64,000 bases of DNA from an uncultured Clostridium sp. (GCA_937927335.1 CALBDU010000024.1:52006-116005), one strand, 5' to 3'; positions 15,498 to 23,707 are shown, numbered from the stretch's first letter. The notes: generated by a model from the letters alone, not told the origin. Program-made: numbers and translations.

Positions 15498-16364
15498 CTA
15501 CTTTGACATTGCGATCATCATAATTCCTGCAAAAATAAATAGCGTGCCTAAGATTTTCTTTACTGCAAACTGCTCTTTAAGATAAACCATGCCTATGATG
15601 CTGGCAAAAACTATGGAAACCTCTCTTACTGCAGAGGTATAGCTCACCTGACTCTGGGACATTGCAATAAGTACCAGGAAATAGGCTGAAGAAAGCAGCA
15701 GCGCTACAGCTATAACCCTCAGCTTGCCTGTCTGCCACTCAGTTTTAATGATTTCACGCTTTCCCTTCACCATTAATGGCAGCAGAAGCACTGCGGCAGT
15801 TAAAAATTTCATATAAATAAGCATTGTGTTGTCAACATAGTTAAGTGCAGTCTTGTCGATATTTGAATATAAACCGGTGGTAACTCCCGTTAAAATTGCT
15901 AGCCTTGATGCGGGCTGCCTTAGGTATGTAAAAGGTTCAAGCAATCCTTTAAGGCTAAGACTTCGTATGTGGATCACATAGATTCCGATAACTATAGCTG
16001 CAATCCCCAATGCACCCTTAAATGTGATTATCTCACCTAAAAATATTGTGGCTATAATAGCAACAAATACCGGAGCAAGCCCCCTGGACAAAGGATATAC
16101 CAGGGATAAATCTCCATATTTGTAGGCACCGGATAAAAGATAAAAATAGCAGGCTTCGCAGGAGCCAGATAGTATCATTAGAAGCCATCCTTTCAATGCT
16201 ACCGGCTTAAAAACAAAGCAAAAGGGAATTAAAAAAATAATAGAAAATGCAGCCAGAGCCATCCAGGTAAACACCTGCTTGTCCTGGCTTTTCTTAATAA
16301 TTGTATTCCATGTACTGTGGAACACTGCAGCCAGAAGTAAAATTGAAACTGTTCCAAAACTCAT
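15498..16364 (-). CDS. EamA-family (DMT) transporter
   Basis: 288 residues, ten membrane segments in two EamA halves (about 1-135 and 150-285). It differs clearly from the pair at 5-8 kb: it starts with FHSTWNTIIKK and has the YPLSRGLAPVFVAI segment seen in DMT permeases of the phosphonate/4-amino-butyrate type. The substrate is not predictable. Single gene. Confidence 0.85.
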   Translation of the reverse strand: MSFGTVSILLLAAVFHSTWNTIIKKSQDKQVFTWMALAAFSIIFLIPFCFVFKPVALKGWLLMILSGSCEACYFYLLSGAYKYGDLSLVYPLSRGLAPVFVAIIATIFLGEIITFKGALGIAAIVIGIYVIHIRSLSLKGLLEPFTYLRQPASRLAILTGVTTGLYSNIDKTALNYVDNTMLIYMKFLTAAVLLLPLMVKGKREIIKTEWQTGKLRVIAVALLLSSAYFLVLIAMSQSQVSYTSAVREVSIVFASIIGMVYLKEQFAVKKILGTLFIFAGIMMIAMSK

Positions 16365-16501
16365 GATCTTCCTCCCCGGGTTTTTGCGCCCTCTCTTTAT
16401 CCTATAAATTTATTATACTGCTATTAATTCAAGAACTCTATATTTGCAGTTCTCCTCATAAATTTATAATTATGGAACATAATAAAGCTGGAGGTGTATT
16501 T

Positions 16502-16702
16502 ATGAAACCTGAAAACAATAAAAATGATAAACTTAACACTGCTCAGCCTGTTACAGGCTCCTTTGGCATATCTTCATCAGCCAATTTAACAACTGAATCA
16601 AAAGGTATGGAGGGAGATAATAGCAACTCCTTATTTCCACATCTTAAACAACAGAGGAGCTGGAAGGAAAAAACCACTGAAATGGAGAAATATGATAAAT
16701 AA
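16502..16702 (+). CDS. Small hydrophilic protein, unknown
   Basis: 66 residues from ATG 16502, which is preceded by GGAGGTG; the longer frame from 16472 has no site. Rich in Asn, Ser, Lys and Thr with no hydrophobic core, so probably disordered. No family recognised. A terminator follows directly, supporting a real transcription unit. Confidence 0.55.
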   Translation: MKPENNKNDKLNTAQPVTGSFGISSSANLTTESKGMEGDNSNSLFPHLKQQRSWKEKTTEMEKYDK

Positions 16703-16716
16703 TTATCCCTGGATAA

Positions 16717-16744
16717 AAAGCTCCCGGCCTAAGCCTGGAGCTTT
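16717..16744. terminator. Bidirectional terminator
   Basis: AAAGCTCC (16717-16724) and GGAGCTTT (16737-16744) with an inner GGC/GCC pairing, between the convergent small gene and pspA. Confidence 0.85.
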
Positions 16745-16752
16745 AAACAATT

Positions 16753-17430
16753 TTATAATCCAAGATTGCTTTTCATTTTGCTTAACTCTTCATCTACCGA
16801 TGCTCCGCCCTTGGAGGCATATTTTTCTTCCAATGCTTTAGCTTCATCTACAGGTTCCTTGTTGAGCTCTTCTATGGCTGTAGCCTCATCAAGCATTCTA
16901 TCGGCCTTTTCCTCCATCCTTTCAAAGGCACTCATGGCACCCTGGGTTTTACCCACTGCAGAAGATACTTCATTTAGCTTTTCCTGGGTTTTGGCAACTG
17001 CTACCTTTGCTTTTATGGTCTCTCTTCTTGCCTTCAGAGCTTCAATGTCACCGGATAGCTTATCATGCATCTGGCGCATTTTAAGGGCATTGGCATGGGC
17101 GGCATCATATGCAGCCTTGATTCCTGCTCCAGCAGCCTCAACCTCCTGCTTTTTAGCTATAAATACCCTGGCATCATCCTCATTTCCTGCTACCAGAGCT
17201 TTCTTTGCAAGCTCTGTATACTTATTGACATCAGCAGCATTGTCATCCACCATACGTTTAGTACGGGCTTCCTCTGCCATAACCCCTGCAGTTTCACGCT
17301 TAACCTCTGCTAAATCCTCCATCATATCAATGAGATATTGATCAATCATCTTTGATGGATCCTCCACTTTATCCAGCAGTGCATTTATGTTCGCTTTAAT
17401 TATGTCATTGAATCTTTCCAAAATAGACAT
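16753..17430 (-). CDS. pspA: PspA/IM30 family protein
   Basis: 225 residues, nearly all coiled coil. The N-terminal amphipathic helix is MSILERFNDIIKANINALL, followed by EDPSKMIDQYL, the PspA signature. The family coats damaged membranes and maintains proton motive force as ESCRT-III-like rods. AAGGAGGAG precedes ATG 17430. It lies 19 bases after the TPM/Gly-rich gene, with which it must be co-transcribed; PspA-TPM pairs are common in Gram-positives. Confidence 0.93.
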   Translation of the reverse strand: MSILERFNDIIKANINALLDKVEDPSKMIDQYLIDMMEDLAEVKRETAGVMAEEARTKRMVDDNAADVNKYTELAKKALVAGNEDDARVFIAKKQEVEAAGAGIKAAYDAAHANALKMRQMHDKLSGDIEALKARRETIKAKVAVAKTQEKLNEVSSAVGKTQGAMSAFERMEEKADRMLDEATAIEELNKEPVDEAKALEEKYASKGGASVDEELSKMKSNLGL

Positions 17431-17449
17431 ATTATCTCCTCCTTAAGTT

Positions 17450-18520
17450 TTATTTATCTTTTTTTTCATCATCTTTATTTTCATCGGAATACTTTTTAGC
17501 AAGTTCCTCAGCTTCTGTATTTCCAAACTGTTCAAGAGGGGTTTTCAGCATTTCCTCAGTTCTCTTTGCTTCAAGCTCCTTCTGTTTTTTTGCATTGGTC
17601 CACCAGAAGAAAAGCATTCCAACTATTACAACACCGCCTAAAACTATATATACATTGATCCATGGTGATTTCGTAACTGTCATCATCCTGTCTGCAGAAT
17701 CGCTGAAGGCCTTTCCGAAAAATTCCGATTCATTCAAGCTTTTATCATAATAATATCGATCGATGTAGTCCAGAAGAATATCCCCTGCTTCAGTGTCAAC
17801 AACTGTTTTTGCCTGGGTTCCGGTAACGTAATAGTCCCGGTAGCTTCCATTGTATTCAAAGAACACAAGAAGAAGGTGAGCTTCATCTGTAAACAGCTGG
17901 TCGTAGAGCTTGTTTGAGAAGTCCTCCATATCTGCTGCCGTAGGGTTATGGGATCCGTTGATAGTGTCGGTGATAAACAGATAAGGCTGCACACCGGTTT
18001 TTTTGTAAAAGTTCTGCATTCCAGTAAGAAGTGTTGTTTTGTTGCCAATCCAGCTCAGCTGATCTGTATAATAATCTGTTTCATTAACGGAACCCTTAGG
18101 CAAAGCTACTCTTTTTACGGTAGATTTAGTTATACTTGAACTGCTGCCGGTACCAGTTGACATATTTGTACTAAAGGAAAAGAATATTGCTGCCATAATC
18201 GCTACTGCTATCAAAAGGATAAAAATTGTACCGCAGCCGCAGCCCGATGAACCTCTTCCAAACCTTGGCCCCCTATAGAAGCCTCCACCCGGGAAGCCTC
18301 CCGAAGGTCCTCCGAAAAATCCTCCGCCGCCAAAACCTCCTCCTCCGAAGCCGCCTCCAAATCCGCCACCAAAAGGACTGCCGCTGCCTCCATTGCCGCC
18401 AAACATACCTCCACCGCGGCCTGCACTGCCAAAGCCTCCCATACGGCCGCCTCCGCCCCTGCTGCCTCCAAAGGAACCGCCGCCACCTCTGCCGCCGCCT
18501 CCACCGCCTGCTCTGCCCAT
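17450..18520 (-). CDS. TPM-domain membrane protein with glycine-rich N-terminus
   Basis: 356 residues. Residues 2-92 are about two-thirds glycine, with Phe, Arg and Ser (GGGFGGG-type repeats). A membrane segment (about 97-114, IFILLIAVAIMAAIFF) leads to a TPM_phosphatase domain (about 150-280, with FITDTING and LLLVFFEYNG), then a second membrane segment (about 292-312) and a charged KE-rich tail. The TPM domain is thus probably outside and both ends inside. The Gly-rich part makes strong purine/pyrimidine strand bias in the DNA and long shadow frames. Its partner is PspA, so an envelope-stress role is likely. Confidence 0.82.
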   Translation of the reverse strand: MGRAGGGGGGRGGGGSFGGSRGGGGRMGGFGSAGRGGGMFGGNGGSGSPFGGGFGGGFGGGGFGGGGFFGGPSGGFPGGGFYRGPRFGRGSSGCGCGTIFILLIAVAIMAAIFFSFSTNMSTGTGSSSSITKSTVKRVALPKGSVNETDYYTDQLSWIGNKTTLLTGMQNFYKKTGVQPYLFITDTINGSHNPTAADMEDFSNKLYDQLFTDEAHLLLVFFEYNGSYRDYYVTGTQAKTVVDTEAGDILLDYIDRYYYDKSLNESEFFGKAFSDSADRMMTVTKSPWINVYIVLGGVVIVGMLFFWWTNAKKQKELEAKRTEEMLKTPLEQFGNTEAEELAKKYSDENKDDEKKDK

Positions 18521-18652
18521 TACCTACACACCTTCTTTCCACTATCTTTATCAATTATAGAAATTATATCATTTTAAGAATATTCCCACAATATTTACTG
18601 CTTATTATTAATATATCCTTTCCACATAAAAGCACCAGATTTCTCTGATGCG

Positions 18653-18928
18653 TTAAGACTCCTTTTCATTTTTTAAAAATGAATTGTATAAAACCCACTG
18701 TTCTTCATCGTTTGGGAGCTTTTCCTTCCTATCTGTGCTGTTGATATAGTTTTCGGAAGAATCCTCATCATCGTATTCTGATGGAAGCTGGAGAAAATCT
18801 GCCTCTTCAAAATAACCGCATGCAGAGCATTCAATATAAATGACCCCATCTATCTCAGTATATGTGGCTTCTTCATCCGACCCACATTGTGGACACTCTA
18901 TATAGTCCCCAAGATATATATTATCCAT
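18653..18928 (-). CDS. CPxCG zinc-ribbon protein
   Basis: 91 residues. The N-terminal half is a single zinc ribbon (IECPQCGSDEE ... IECSACGYFEE, residues 11-47); the C-terminal half is acidic and probably unfolded. AGGGGG lies before ATG 18928. No known partner; possibly an RNA-polymerase-like or adaptor ribbon. Lies upstream of, and divergent to, the glutaredoxin-like gene. Confidence 0.7.
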   Translation of the reverse strand: MDNIYLGDYIECPQCGSDEEATYTEIDGVIYIECSACGYFEEADFLQLPSEYDDEDSSENYINSTDRKEKLPNDEEQWVLYNSFLKNEKES

Positions 18929-18959
18929 AAAATACCCCCTGCTTTGATAAATCTTTGTT

Positions 18960-18996
18960 AATATATACTACCCTATACTTGAAATTAGTATATATT
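18960..18996. promoter_or_regulatory. 11-bp inverted repeat between divergent genes
   Basis: AATATATACTA (18960-18970) and TAGTATATATT (18986-18996). An overlapping TACCCT/AGGGTA pairing gives an alternative fold. Could be an operator for either neighbour; low support. Confidence 0.3.
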
Positions 18997-19103
18997 AAGG
19001 GTATTTCTTTTTTAAATAATTTGGTTATTAGTAAAAAGTCATGAATTGCTTTAATATTATAGTGATTGTGGTATAATATTAAAAAGTAAAAGGATGTGGT
19101 CAT

Positions 19104-19364
19104 ATGCATACAGTTAAAATGTTTGTAACCAGCTGGTGTCCATATTGCAGGAAGGCTTATGGCATGATGGATGAACTTAGAAATGAAGACTCCAGATATA
19201 AGGATATTGAAGTAAATATTATTGACGAGGAACTGGATCAGGAGACGGCAAAAAAATATGACTATTACTATGTGCCTACCTATTTCGTGGATGAAGAGAA
19301 GGTCCATGAAGGTGTGCCCACTAAGGAAATTGTTAAAGATGTTTTTGAAAAAGCCCTTAAATAA
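19104..19364 (+). CDS. Glutaredoxin/thioredoxin-fold protein
   Basis: 86 residues. Thioredoxin fold with the glutaredoxin active site CPYC (FVTSWCPYCRKAY, residues 12-15) and the cis-proline VPTYFVDEEK about 45 residues later. Probably a thiol-disulfide or electron-transfer partner in the cytoplasm. An extended -10 (TGGTATAAT, 19069-19077) lies just before a ribosome site AAAGGATG. Confidence 0.88.
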   Translation: MHTVKMFVTSWCPYCRKAYGMMDELRNEDSRYKDIEVNIIDEELDQETAKKYDYYYVPTYFVDEEKVHEGVPTKEIVKDVFEKALK

Positions 19365-19384
19365 AGTCTGTATATACATCGAAA

Positions 19385-19423
19385 AAAGCAGGGACTATGC
19401 TTTACCTACAGCATCCCTGCTTT
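19385..19423. terminator. Terminator of the glutaredoxin-like gene
   Basis: AAAGCAGGG with inner ATGC pairs with GCAT and CCCTGCTTT; followed by TCTTTATC. Symmetric enough to serve the convergent gene at 19479 too. Confidence 0.8.
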
Positions 19424-19478
19424 CTTTATCTTATACAATTTTTACATTTCACCTCTTAATGAAATTCCTTCTAACTTT

Positions 19479-19856
19479 TTAGCCTTTATTAAGGCTTGCA
19501 TAAACAACATTTTTCTCCCTTGGAAGCTTTTCGTGCTCTCCCCAGGTATGTGCATATTCCATATCCTCTGGAGATATAGGGGTCCAGTCATGGTTGTGAA
19601 GGTATATTCCGTATATTTTGTTCAAAGGCATTCCGTCCTTTTTAATATCCATTACCTGTCTAATTACGATGCTGCCTTTATAATCCATTGCTGCTGCCAT
19701 TTTCGTCCTTAAAAGCATTTCATCATAATTGACCCTTCCATCCTTTGAAAAATCAAACTGCCAGCTTTTGTTTTCATTATCCAAAAGTGTAACTACCTTG
19801 CTGCCCTCCAATGCTTCAATAACCCTGATCAATTCTTCTACAACATTGTTAATCAT
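19479..19856 (-). CDS. Conserved-looking protein, unknown
   Basis: 125 residues, soluble, mixed alpha/beta, with a central MKSIVIRQ-like strand region (SIVIRQVMDIKKDG) and a C-terminal HNHDWTPISPEDMEYAHTWGEH rich in His, Asp and Trp that could bind a metal. A GAGAGGAG ribosome site fits ATG 19856. I do not recognise the family. Confidence 0.65.
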   Translation of the reverse strand: MINNVVEELIRVIEALEGSKVVTLLDNENKSWQFDFSKDGRVNYDEMLLRTKMAAAMDYKGSIVIRQVMDIKKDGMPLNKIYGIYLHNHDWTPISPEDMEYAHTWGEHEKLPREKNVVYASLNKG

Positions 19857-20064
19857 AAAAATTCTCCTCTCTATAGGAATTTAAATTTATGACTGATTGT
19901 CCAAATTGAAGTAGCATTTTAATTGCAGATTTGAATAAAATTTCCTCCCTCGCATATTCTTAATATTTATTTATTCTATTATATCACTTATTTTAAAAAT
20001 TGGAACTAATATTTTTAAAAATTCTGAATATTGAATTATTGCAAAGCACAAAAGACCATCAGCC

Positions 20065-20793
20065 TTAACTGACAGCCTTGTTAAATGCATGGAAAAAATC
20101 CTCTTTAATATCTTTTATGCTTTCATAAGGTTTTTCTATTCCCAACAGCTTTTTTATAAACAGGCACTGCTCCAGGTCTAAAGGAAGCTCCTCATACCAT
20201 GGCAATTTTTTCAACCCTTTTTCCGGGGTATAAGAGGAATAAAGCAAATACAAAAGCAGATCTCCAAAATAAGAATAATCCAGGTTAAAGGGATATTTGG
20301 CTTCATCAGCGAACCTTGCCAGTCCAAAATCTATGAGATATACCTGATCCCTGTCTAAAAGAACATTTGAAATCCTGATATCCCTGTGAACCACTCCCAT
20401 AAGGTGCAGGTATTCAATAATATCTATGAGCCTTCGTCCGATATTATATATTTCACCCAGCTGGAAACTGTATTTTTGCTTAAAAAGCATATCCTTAATA
20501 GTAAATCCATTTTTAAATTCCAGAACAAAACCATAGAAGCCTTGTTCATTTATGATCCCCAGCAGTTCTGGTACACTTTTATCCTGGAGCTTCGATAAAA
20601 TCACTGCTTCAAATTCGCTCCTGTTGGATTTTTTCATAAACAACTGCCGTTTAAATCTTTTAATGATAACTCTCTTTCCTTCATCACACCTTGCTGTGTA
20701 GCATAATCCATACCTTCCCTGGCCTATGGGTGCTTCAATTGTGTATCTGCCCAGCCTTTTGCCTGTATATGCTTTCGAACCAAATACCAGCAT
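20065..20793 (-). CDS. Serine/threonine protein kinase, catalytic domain only
   Basis: 242 residues from ATG 20793. Hanks-type kinase motifs in order: glycine loop IGQGRYGLCY, lysine in RVIIKRF, catalytic loop HRDIRISNVLL, metal-binding DFGLA, then PWYEELPLD. No membrane or PASTA part, so it is cytoplasmic. The start sits one base after the stop of the zinc-ribbon gene (TAG-T-ATG); the ribosome site is weak, so translation is probably coupled. HRDIR replaces the usual HRDLK, leaving the catalytic-loop lysine as Arg; activity is plausible but not certain. Confidence 0.83.
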   Translation of the reverse strand: MLVFGSKAYTGKRLGRYTIEAPIGQGRYGLCYTARCDEGKRVIIKRFKRQLFMKKSNRSEFEAVILSKLQDKSVPELLGIINEQGFYGFVLEFKNGFTIKDMLFKQKYSFQLGEIYNIGRRLIDIIEYLHLMGVVHRDIRISNVLLDRDQVYLIDFGLARFADEAKYPFNLDYSYFGDLLLYLLYSSYTPEKGLKKLPWYEELPLDLEQCLFIKKLLGIEKPYESIKDIKEDFFHAFNKAVS

Positions 20794-20794
20794 A

Positions 20795-21139
20795 CTATTT
20801 TGCTTTTGCTCCGCAATTATTGCAGAAATTTGCATCTGCCGGCAGCTTTTCCCCACAATCATGACAGTGGTAATCTTGGTTTATTTTTACGCCGCATTCC
20901 AGACAGAATTTTGATTCTGAAGGTATCCTGGCCCCGCTTTTGCTGCAGGTTATATATTTTAATTCAGTGAATTCTTTATTGGTGCCATTATGCTGGCCTC
21001 CATAATATTTATTTGACTTGCTTTTAGAAACCATCATATCAAACAGGTCTTCCATAATTCCCATCCTTTTATAATGACCACTACCCTGATGTCCGTGTTT
21101 ATAATGACTACTTTTTGATGATTTTGATAAGAAACTCAT
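20795..21139 (-). CDS. Double zinc-ribbon protein
   Basis: 114 residues. The N-terminal 60 are rich in Ser, Lys, His and Gly. The C-terminal 50 carry two tandem four-Cys-type ribbons: CSKSGARIPSESKFCLECG and CHDCGEKLPADANFCNNCG. These ribbons commonly bind zinc and mediate protein contacts. It is coupled to the kinase immediately downstream, so a scaffold or substrate role is likely. AGAGGTGG precedes ATG 21139. Confidence 0.78.
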   Translation of the reverse strand: MSFLSKSSKSSHYKHGHQGSGHYKRMGIMEDLFDMMVSKSKSNKYYGGQHNGTNKEFTELKYITCSKSGARIPSESKFCLECGVKINQDYHCHDCGEKLPADANFCNNCGAKAK

Positions 21140-21204
21140 AATTCCACCTCTTTACTTTTGCACAATATGTAAACGTTTTTATTTAATATTTAAATTAAAA
21201 CCGG

Positions 21205-21340
21205 GTATAAAAAAACCTGTAGAATAATATAATTCATCCACAGGTTCAACTCATCCCAGGTTTATTTAAGCCAACCTACTGAAATCCCAAACAACTTACT
21301 GATAATTTTGAATTGCGCGCCATTTGCAATACTAAACGTT
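21205..21340 (-). ncRNA. Terminator-ended leader or small RNA, about 135 bases
   Basis: A perfect promoter (21347-21375) is followed about 100-135 bases later by an intrinsic terminator: AACCTGT (21246-21240) pairs with ACAGGTT (21220-21214), with a run of seven T (21215-21209). The terminator lies about 70 bases before the zinc-ribbon start codon. AGGTT upstream (near 21273) can pair either with AACCT at 21262-21258 or with the terminator's 5' arm, so attenuation is possible. I cannot match it to a known riboswitch. It may be an independent small RNA. Confidence 0.5.
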
Positions 21341-21346
21341 TAAAAC

Positions 21347-21375
21347 ATTATACTATCTTAAAAACAATCTGTCAA
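21347..21375 (-). promoter_or_regulatory. Consensus promoter before the zinc-ribbon/kinase genes
   Basis: On the minus strand TTGACA (21375-21370), exactly 17 bases, then TATAAT (21352-21347). The 10-bp palindrome TAAACGTTTA (21333-21342) lies at the expected start of transcription. Confidence 0.8.
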
Positions 21376-21420
21376 CGCTTCATTTAAGGCATCTTTATCA
21401 AACAAAGCAGTTAAATCCTT

Positions 21421-21750
21421 TTATACTCTGGGAATTATCAGCGGCTTATTGTATCCGCTTGTACCTCCTTCCACATTAATTACCTTATATCCTTTTTTAA
21501 ACAATATACTGCAGGCTTTTAAACTCCTGCTGCCACTCTGGCAGATAATATAATATTCCTTTGACTTATCAAGGTAATGCTCAGGATTGGACAAAAGATA
21601 GCTAATTGGTATGTTTCTTGCATAAGGCACATGTCCTGCCTTGAATTCATTGACCTCACGCACATCAATTAAATTAATCTGTCCCAGCCTTTCATAAAGC
21701 TTACCGGCATTTATGGATTTAAAATTCCTGAAGCAGAAAGCACAATACAT
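21421..21750 (-). CDS. Rhodanese-like protein
   Basis: 109 residues from ATG 21750, preceded by GGAGG. Single rhodanese domain: NLIDVREVNEFKAGHVPYARNIP and the active-site loop CQSGSRS with catalytic Cys near residue 80. Moves sulfane sulfur between thiols; the cellular partner is unknown. A short N-terminal Cys pair (YCAFC) is present. Hairpin or operator at 21771-21791 just upstream. Confidence 0.88.
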   Translation of the reverse strand: MYCAFCFRNFKSINAGKLYERLGQINLIDVREVNEFKAGHVPYARNIPISYLLSNPEHYLDKSKEYYIICQSGSRSLKACSILFKKGYKVINVEGGTSGYNKPLIIPRV

Positions 21751-21770
21751 GTTTTCCTCCAAAATAAAAT

Positions 21771-21791
21771 GCGTATCACATTATGATACGC
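21771..21791. promoter_or_regulatory. 8-bp inverted repeat upstream of rhodanese
   Basis: GCGTATCA (21771-21778) and TGATACGC (21784-21791) around five bases, placed 20 bases before the start codon. Candidate operator or leader hairpin. Confidence 0.4.
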
Positions 21792-21898
21792 CAGTTATCT
21801 CCTTTAGGTTCTTATATGTCCTCCGGTATATGAACTTACCACCCCATTTTTACTATGACATCTTTTCCATAAATGAAGGCTGCAGACTTCTATAAAAT

Positions 21899-22261
21899 TC
21901 AATAAAATGTTGACTTCATCCTTCGTTTCGTTTTAATTTTGCTGCCTGCCCTTCCACATATGCAGGAAACAGCCAAAATCAAAGCCATGTAGATCGGATA
22001 TAGAGGATTTGGCTGTGTTCTATAGTAAATAAAAAGCAATATTACACCAGGGGCTCCAAAAATAATTCCCCAAATCCATGATATGCTTGGCATGAGATAG
22101 CCCCATACACCGTTCAAGATTCCATAAACCAGCAGTATTATCAAAATTATAGCATACTGTTCATTTAAAGTGCTGTCTGCAAATACTGAAACAAAAACCC
22201 CGAAGAATCCAAGAAGGCATCCCAGTACCAAGGCCAGCAGCACACCAAATCTTCGTTTCAT
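21899..22261 (-). CDS. Small integral membrane protein, unknown
   Basis: 120 residues from ATG 22261 (GAGGTGA upstream). Four hydrophobic segments at about 5-28, 37-58, 62-78 and 88-102, with a basic C-terminus (KIKTKRRMK) on the inside. No family recognised. Confidence 0.7.
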   Translation of the reverse strand: MKRRFGVLLALVLGCLLGFFGVFVSVFADSTLNEQYAIILIILLVYGILNGVWGYLMPSISWIWGIIFGAPGVILLFIYYRTQPNPLYPIYMALILAVSCICGRAGSKIKTKRRMKSTFY

Positions 22262-22417
22262 TAAAATCACCTCAATATAAGTATTTACCATTTTTTAAAT
22301 ACTATGAAGACATAGAGTTAATTTTATAATTTCAGTGGGGTAGTAATTTATCAAAATTCATTATTTATCCATATAAAAGAGGCAGAGCATTGCATTCACA
22401 ACACCCTGCCATAGCTG

Positions 22418-22846
22418 TTAAGCCTTGATAATATTATAGCTCCAGGCAACCTCCACATTATCCTTAACCATATTCCATACAGGACATATGCTTTCTTCAG
22501 AAAGCTTTAAGGCTTTATCCATGTGTTCAGCCTCCACATCCCTTGACTTAATTTCAAAGTTAAGGTGAATATTCTTGAAATATGTGGGATGAGTTTCTCT
22601 TCTGCAGCCAGATGCTGTAACCTGAAAACCTGAAATATCCTTACCCATTTTCCTAAGCAGCGATAAAACCGAGGTTCCGCTGCAGGTAGCTATGCTTACA
22701 AGAAACAGCTCCAGGGATGTATATCCTTCGCCGTCCCCCACCGGCTTTAAATAATCCACTATAATCTCCGGATTATCCCTGCAGGTTCCAGAGAACTTTA
22801 CCTTGTCATTTACCAATAAAGCTGTTGCAGTTAGTTGATTGCTCAT
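22418..22846 (-). CDS. OsmC family protein
   Basis: 142 residues from ATG 22846 after GGAGG. OsmC/Ohr fold with catalytic cysteines ATCSGTS (about residue 55) and C in ESICPVWNMVK (about 122). Members reduce organic hydroperoxides or handle related electrophiles using thiols. A perfect 12-bp inverted repeat lies directly upstream, suggesting a redox-responsive repressor. Confidence 0.9.
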   Translation of the reverse strand: MSNQLTATALLVNDKVKFSGTCRDNPEIIVDYLKPVGDGEGYTSLELFLVSIATCSGTSVLSLLRKMGKDISGFQVTASGCRRETHPTYFKNIHLNFEIKSRDVEAEHMDKALKLSEESICPVWNMVKDNVEVAWSYNIIKA

Positions 22847-22861
22847 ATATAATACCTCCAA

Positions 22862-22893
22862 TTTTTAGTATCTGTAATATTAGATACTAAAAA
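22862..22893. promoter_or_regulatory. 12-bp perfect inverted repeat at the osmC-like gene
   Basis: TTTTTAGTATCT (22862-22873) and AGATACTAAAAA (22882-22893) flank eight bases. It ends 16 bases from the start codon, next to the ribosome site. AGTATC/GATACT half sites recall operators of MarR or HxlR-type redox repressors; the regulator is not in this window. Confidence 0.55.
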
Positions 22894-22912
22894 CAGCACA
22901 AGGTCACATAAA

Positions 22913-23692
22913 TTACGATAAAATCTTCAATGATTTTTCGCTTATAATATCTTTCATCCTTTTGATAAATATTTCAAAGGATTCACCTTCAGGATAACGA
23001 TTATAAAGAAAAACCAGCCTGGATAAAAAGTCCATTTCCTTTTCGAAAATAAGGTTATAATCTAATTCCTTTTCCAGCTTAAGGCTTGGGATCATACTAA
23101 TTTTATTGTTTTCTATGGCATAGGCTACCCAGTTTTTACATCTGCAGGGGCTGTCAGGGTTTATATATGAGCACTTATCCTCCATATTTTCCTTCATCCT
23201 CAGCCTGGCACGGTATACATTGTTTTTAACGGCTCCTATTGATGTTTCCATTATAGCAGCTGTATCTTCGTAGGAAAGATCCAGCAGTACCTTCAGCACA
23301 AAGGCGGTTCGCTGCTTTACCGGCATGCACTTTAAAAAAAGCTGCAGGCACTGTTCCCTCATACAGCTTGTCAGTACTTCATTTTCCACCGGCTCGTAGG
23401 TCTTAAGCCTTTCAAAAAATTCATCTTTTGTCATATTGTATCTTGGTGCAATGTCATATATGGGAAGTCTTTTCAGCTTTTTCATACCCTTATAGGCACT
23501 GTTTAAGACAATCCTGTACAGCCAGGTAGAAACTTTGCTTTTATTTTCAAACTTTGGATATGCGGCGCAGGCGTTTAAAAATGCCTCCTGAAGTAAATCC
23601 TCAGCATCCTCTTTGTTGCCGGTCAGACGGTATGAAAGCTTGTATAGCATGTCATAGTTCTTTCTATAAACATCCTCAAAATCAGTTTCCAT
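22913..23692 (-). CDS. ECF-type RNA polymerase sigma factor with C-terminal extension
   Basis: 259 residues. Region 2 (about 8-75, KLSYRLTGNKEDAEDLLQEAFLNA) and region 4 (about 110-168, RTAFVLKVLLDLSYEDTAAIM then GAVKNNVYRARLRMK) are clear. A 90-residue extension follows, starting with Cys-rich CSYINPDSPCRCKNW, perhaps a zinc or redox switch. No anti-sigma gene is adjacent. The upstream gene is a rubrerythrin-like protein separated by a strong terminator. Confidence 0.9.
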   Translation of the reverse strand: METDFEDVYRKNYDMLYKLSYRLTGNKEDAEDLLQEAFLNACAAYPKFENKSKVSTWLYRIVLNSAYKGMKKLKRLPIYDIAPRYNMTKDEFFERLKTYEPVENEVLTSCMREQCLQLFLKCMPVKQRTAFVLKVLLDLSYEDTAAIMETSIGAVKNNVYRARLRMKENMEDKCSYINPDSPCRCKNWVAYAIENNKISMIPSLKLEKELDYNLIFEKEMDFLSRLVFLYNRYPEGESFEIFIKRMKDIISEKSLKILS

Positions 23693-23707
23693 AAAACATC
23701 TCCATAT

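Noticed and set aside
16766..17341. 191-residue open frame opposite pspA
   Set aside because: It is the antisense of a clear coiled-coil gene, low complexity (Ser/Ala/Leu), with no site.
18211..18648. Long open frames opposite and beside the glycine-rich coding region
   Set aside because: They are products of GGN-rich DNA in other frames (poly Ala/Glu or Arg/Leu-rich), with no ribosome sites.
21205..21340. T-box or known riboswitch in the kinase leader
   Set aside because: I could not find the T-box sequence or the conserved cores of the c-di-GMP, preQ1, fluoride or THF riboswitches that I know; kept only as an unassigned leader or small RNA.
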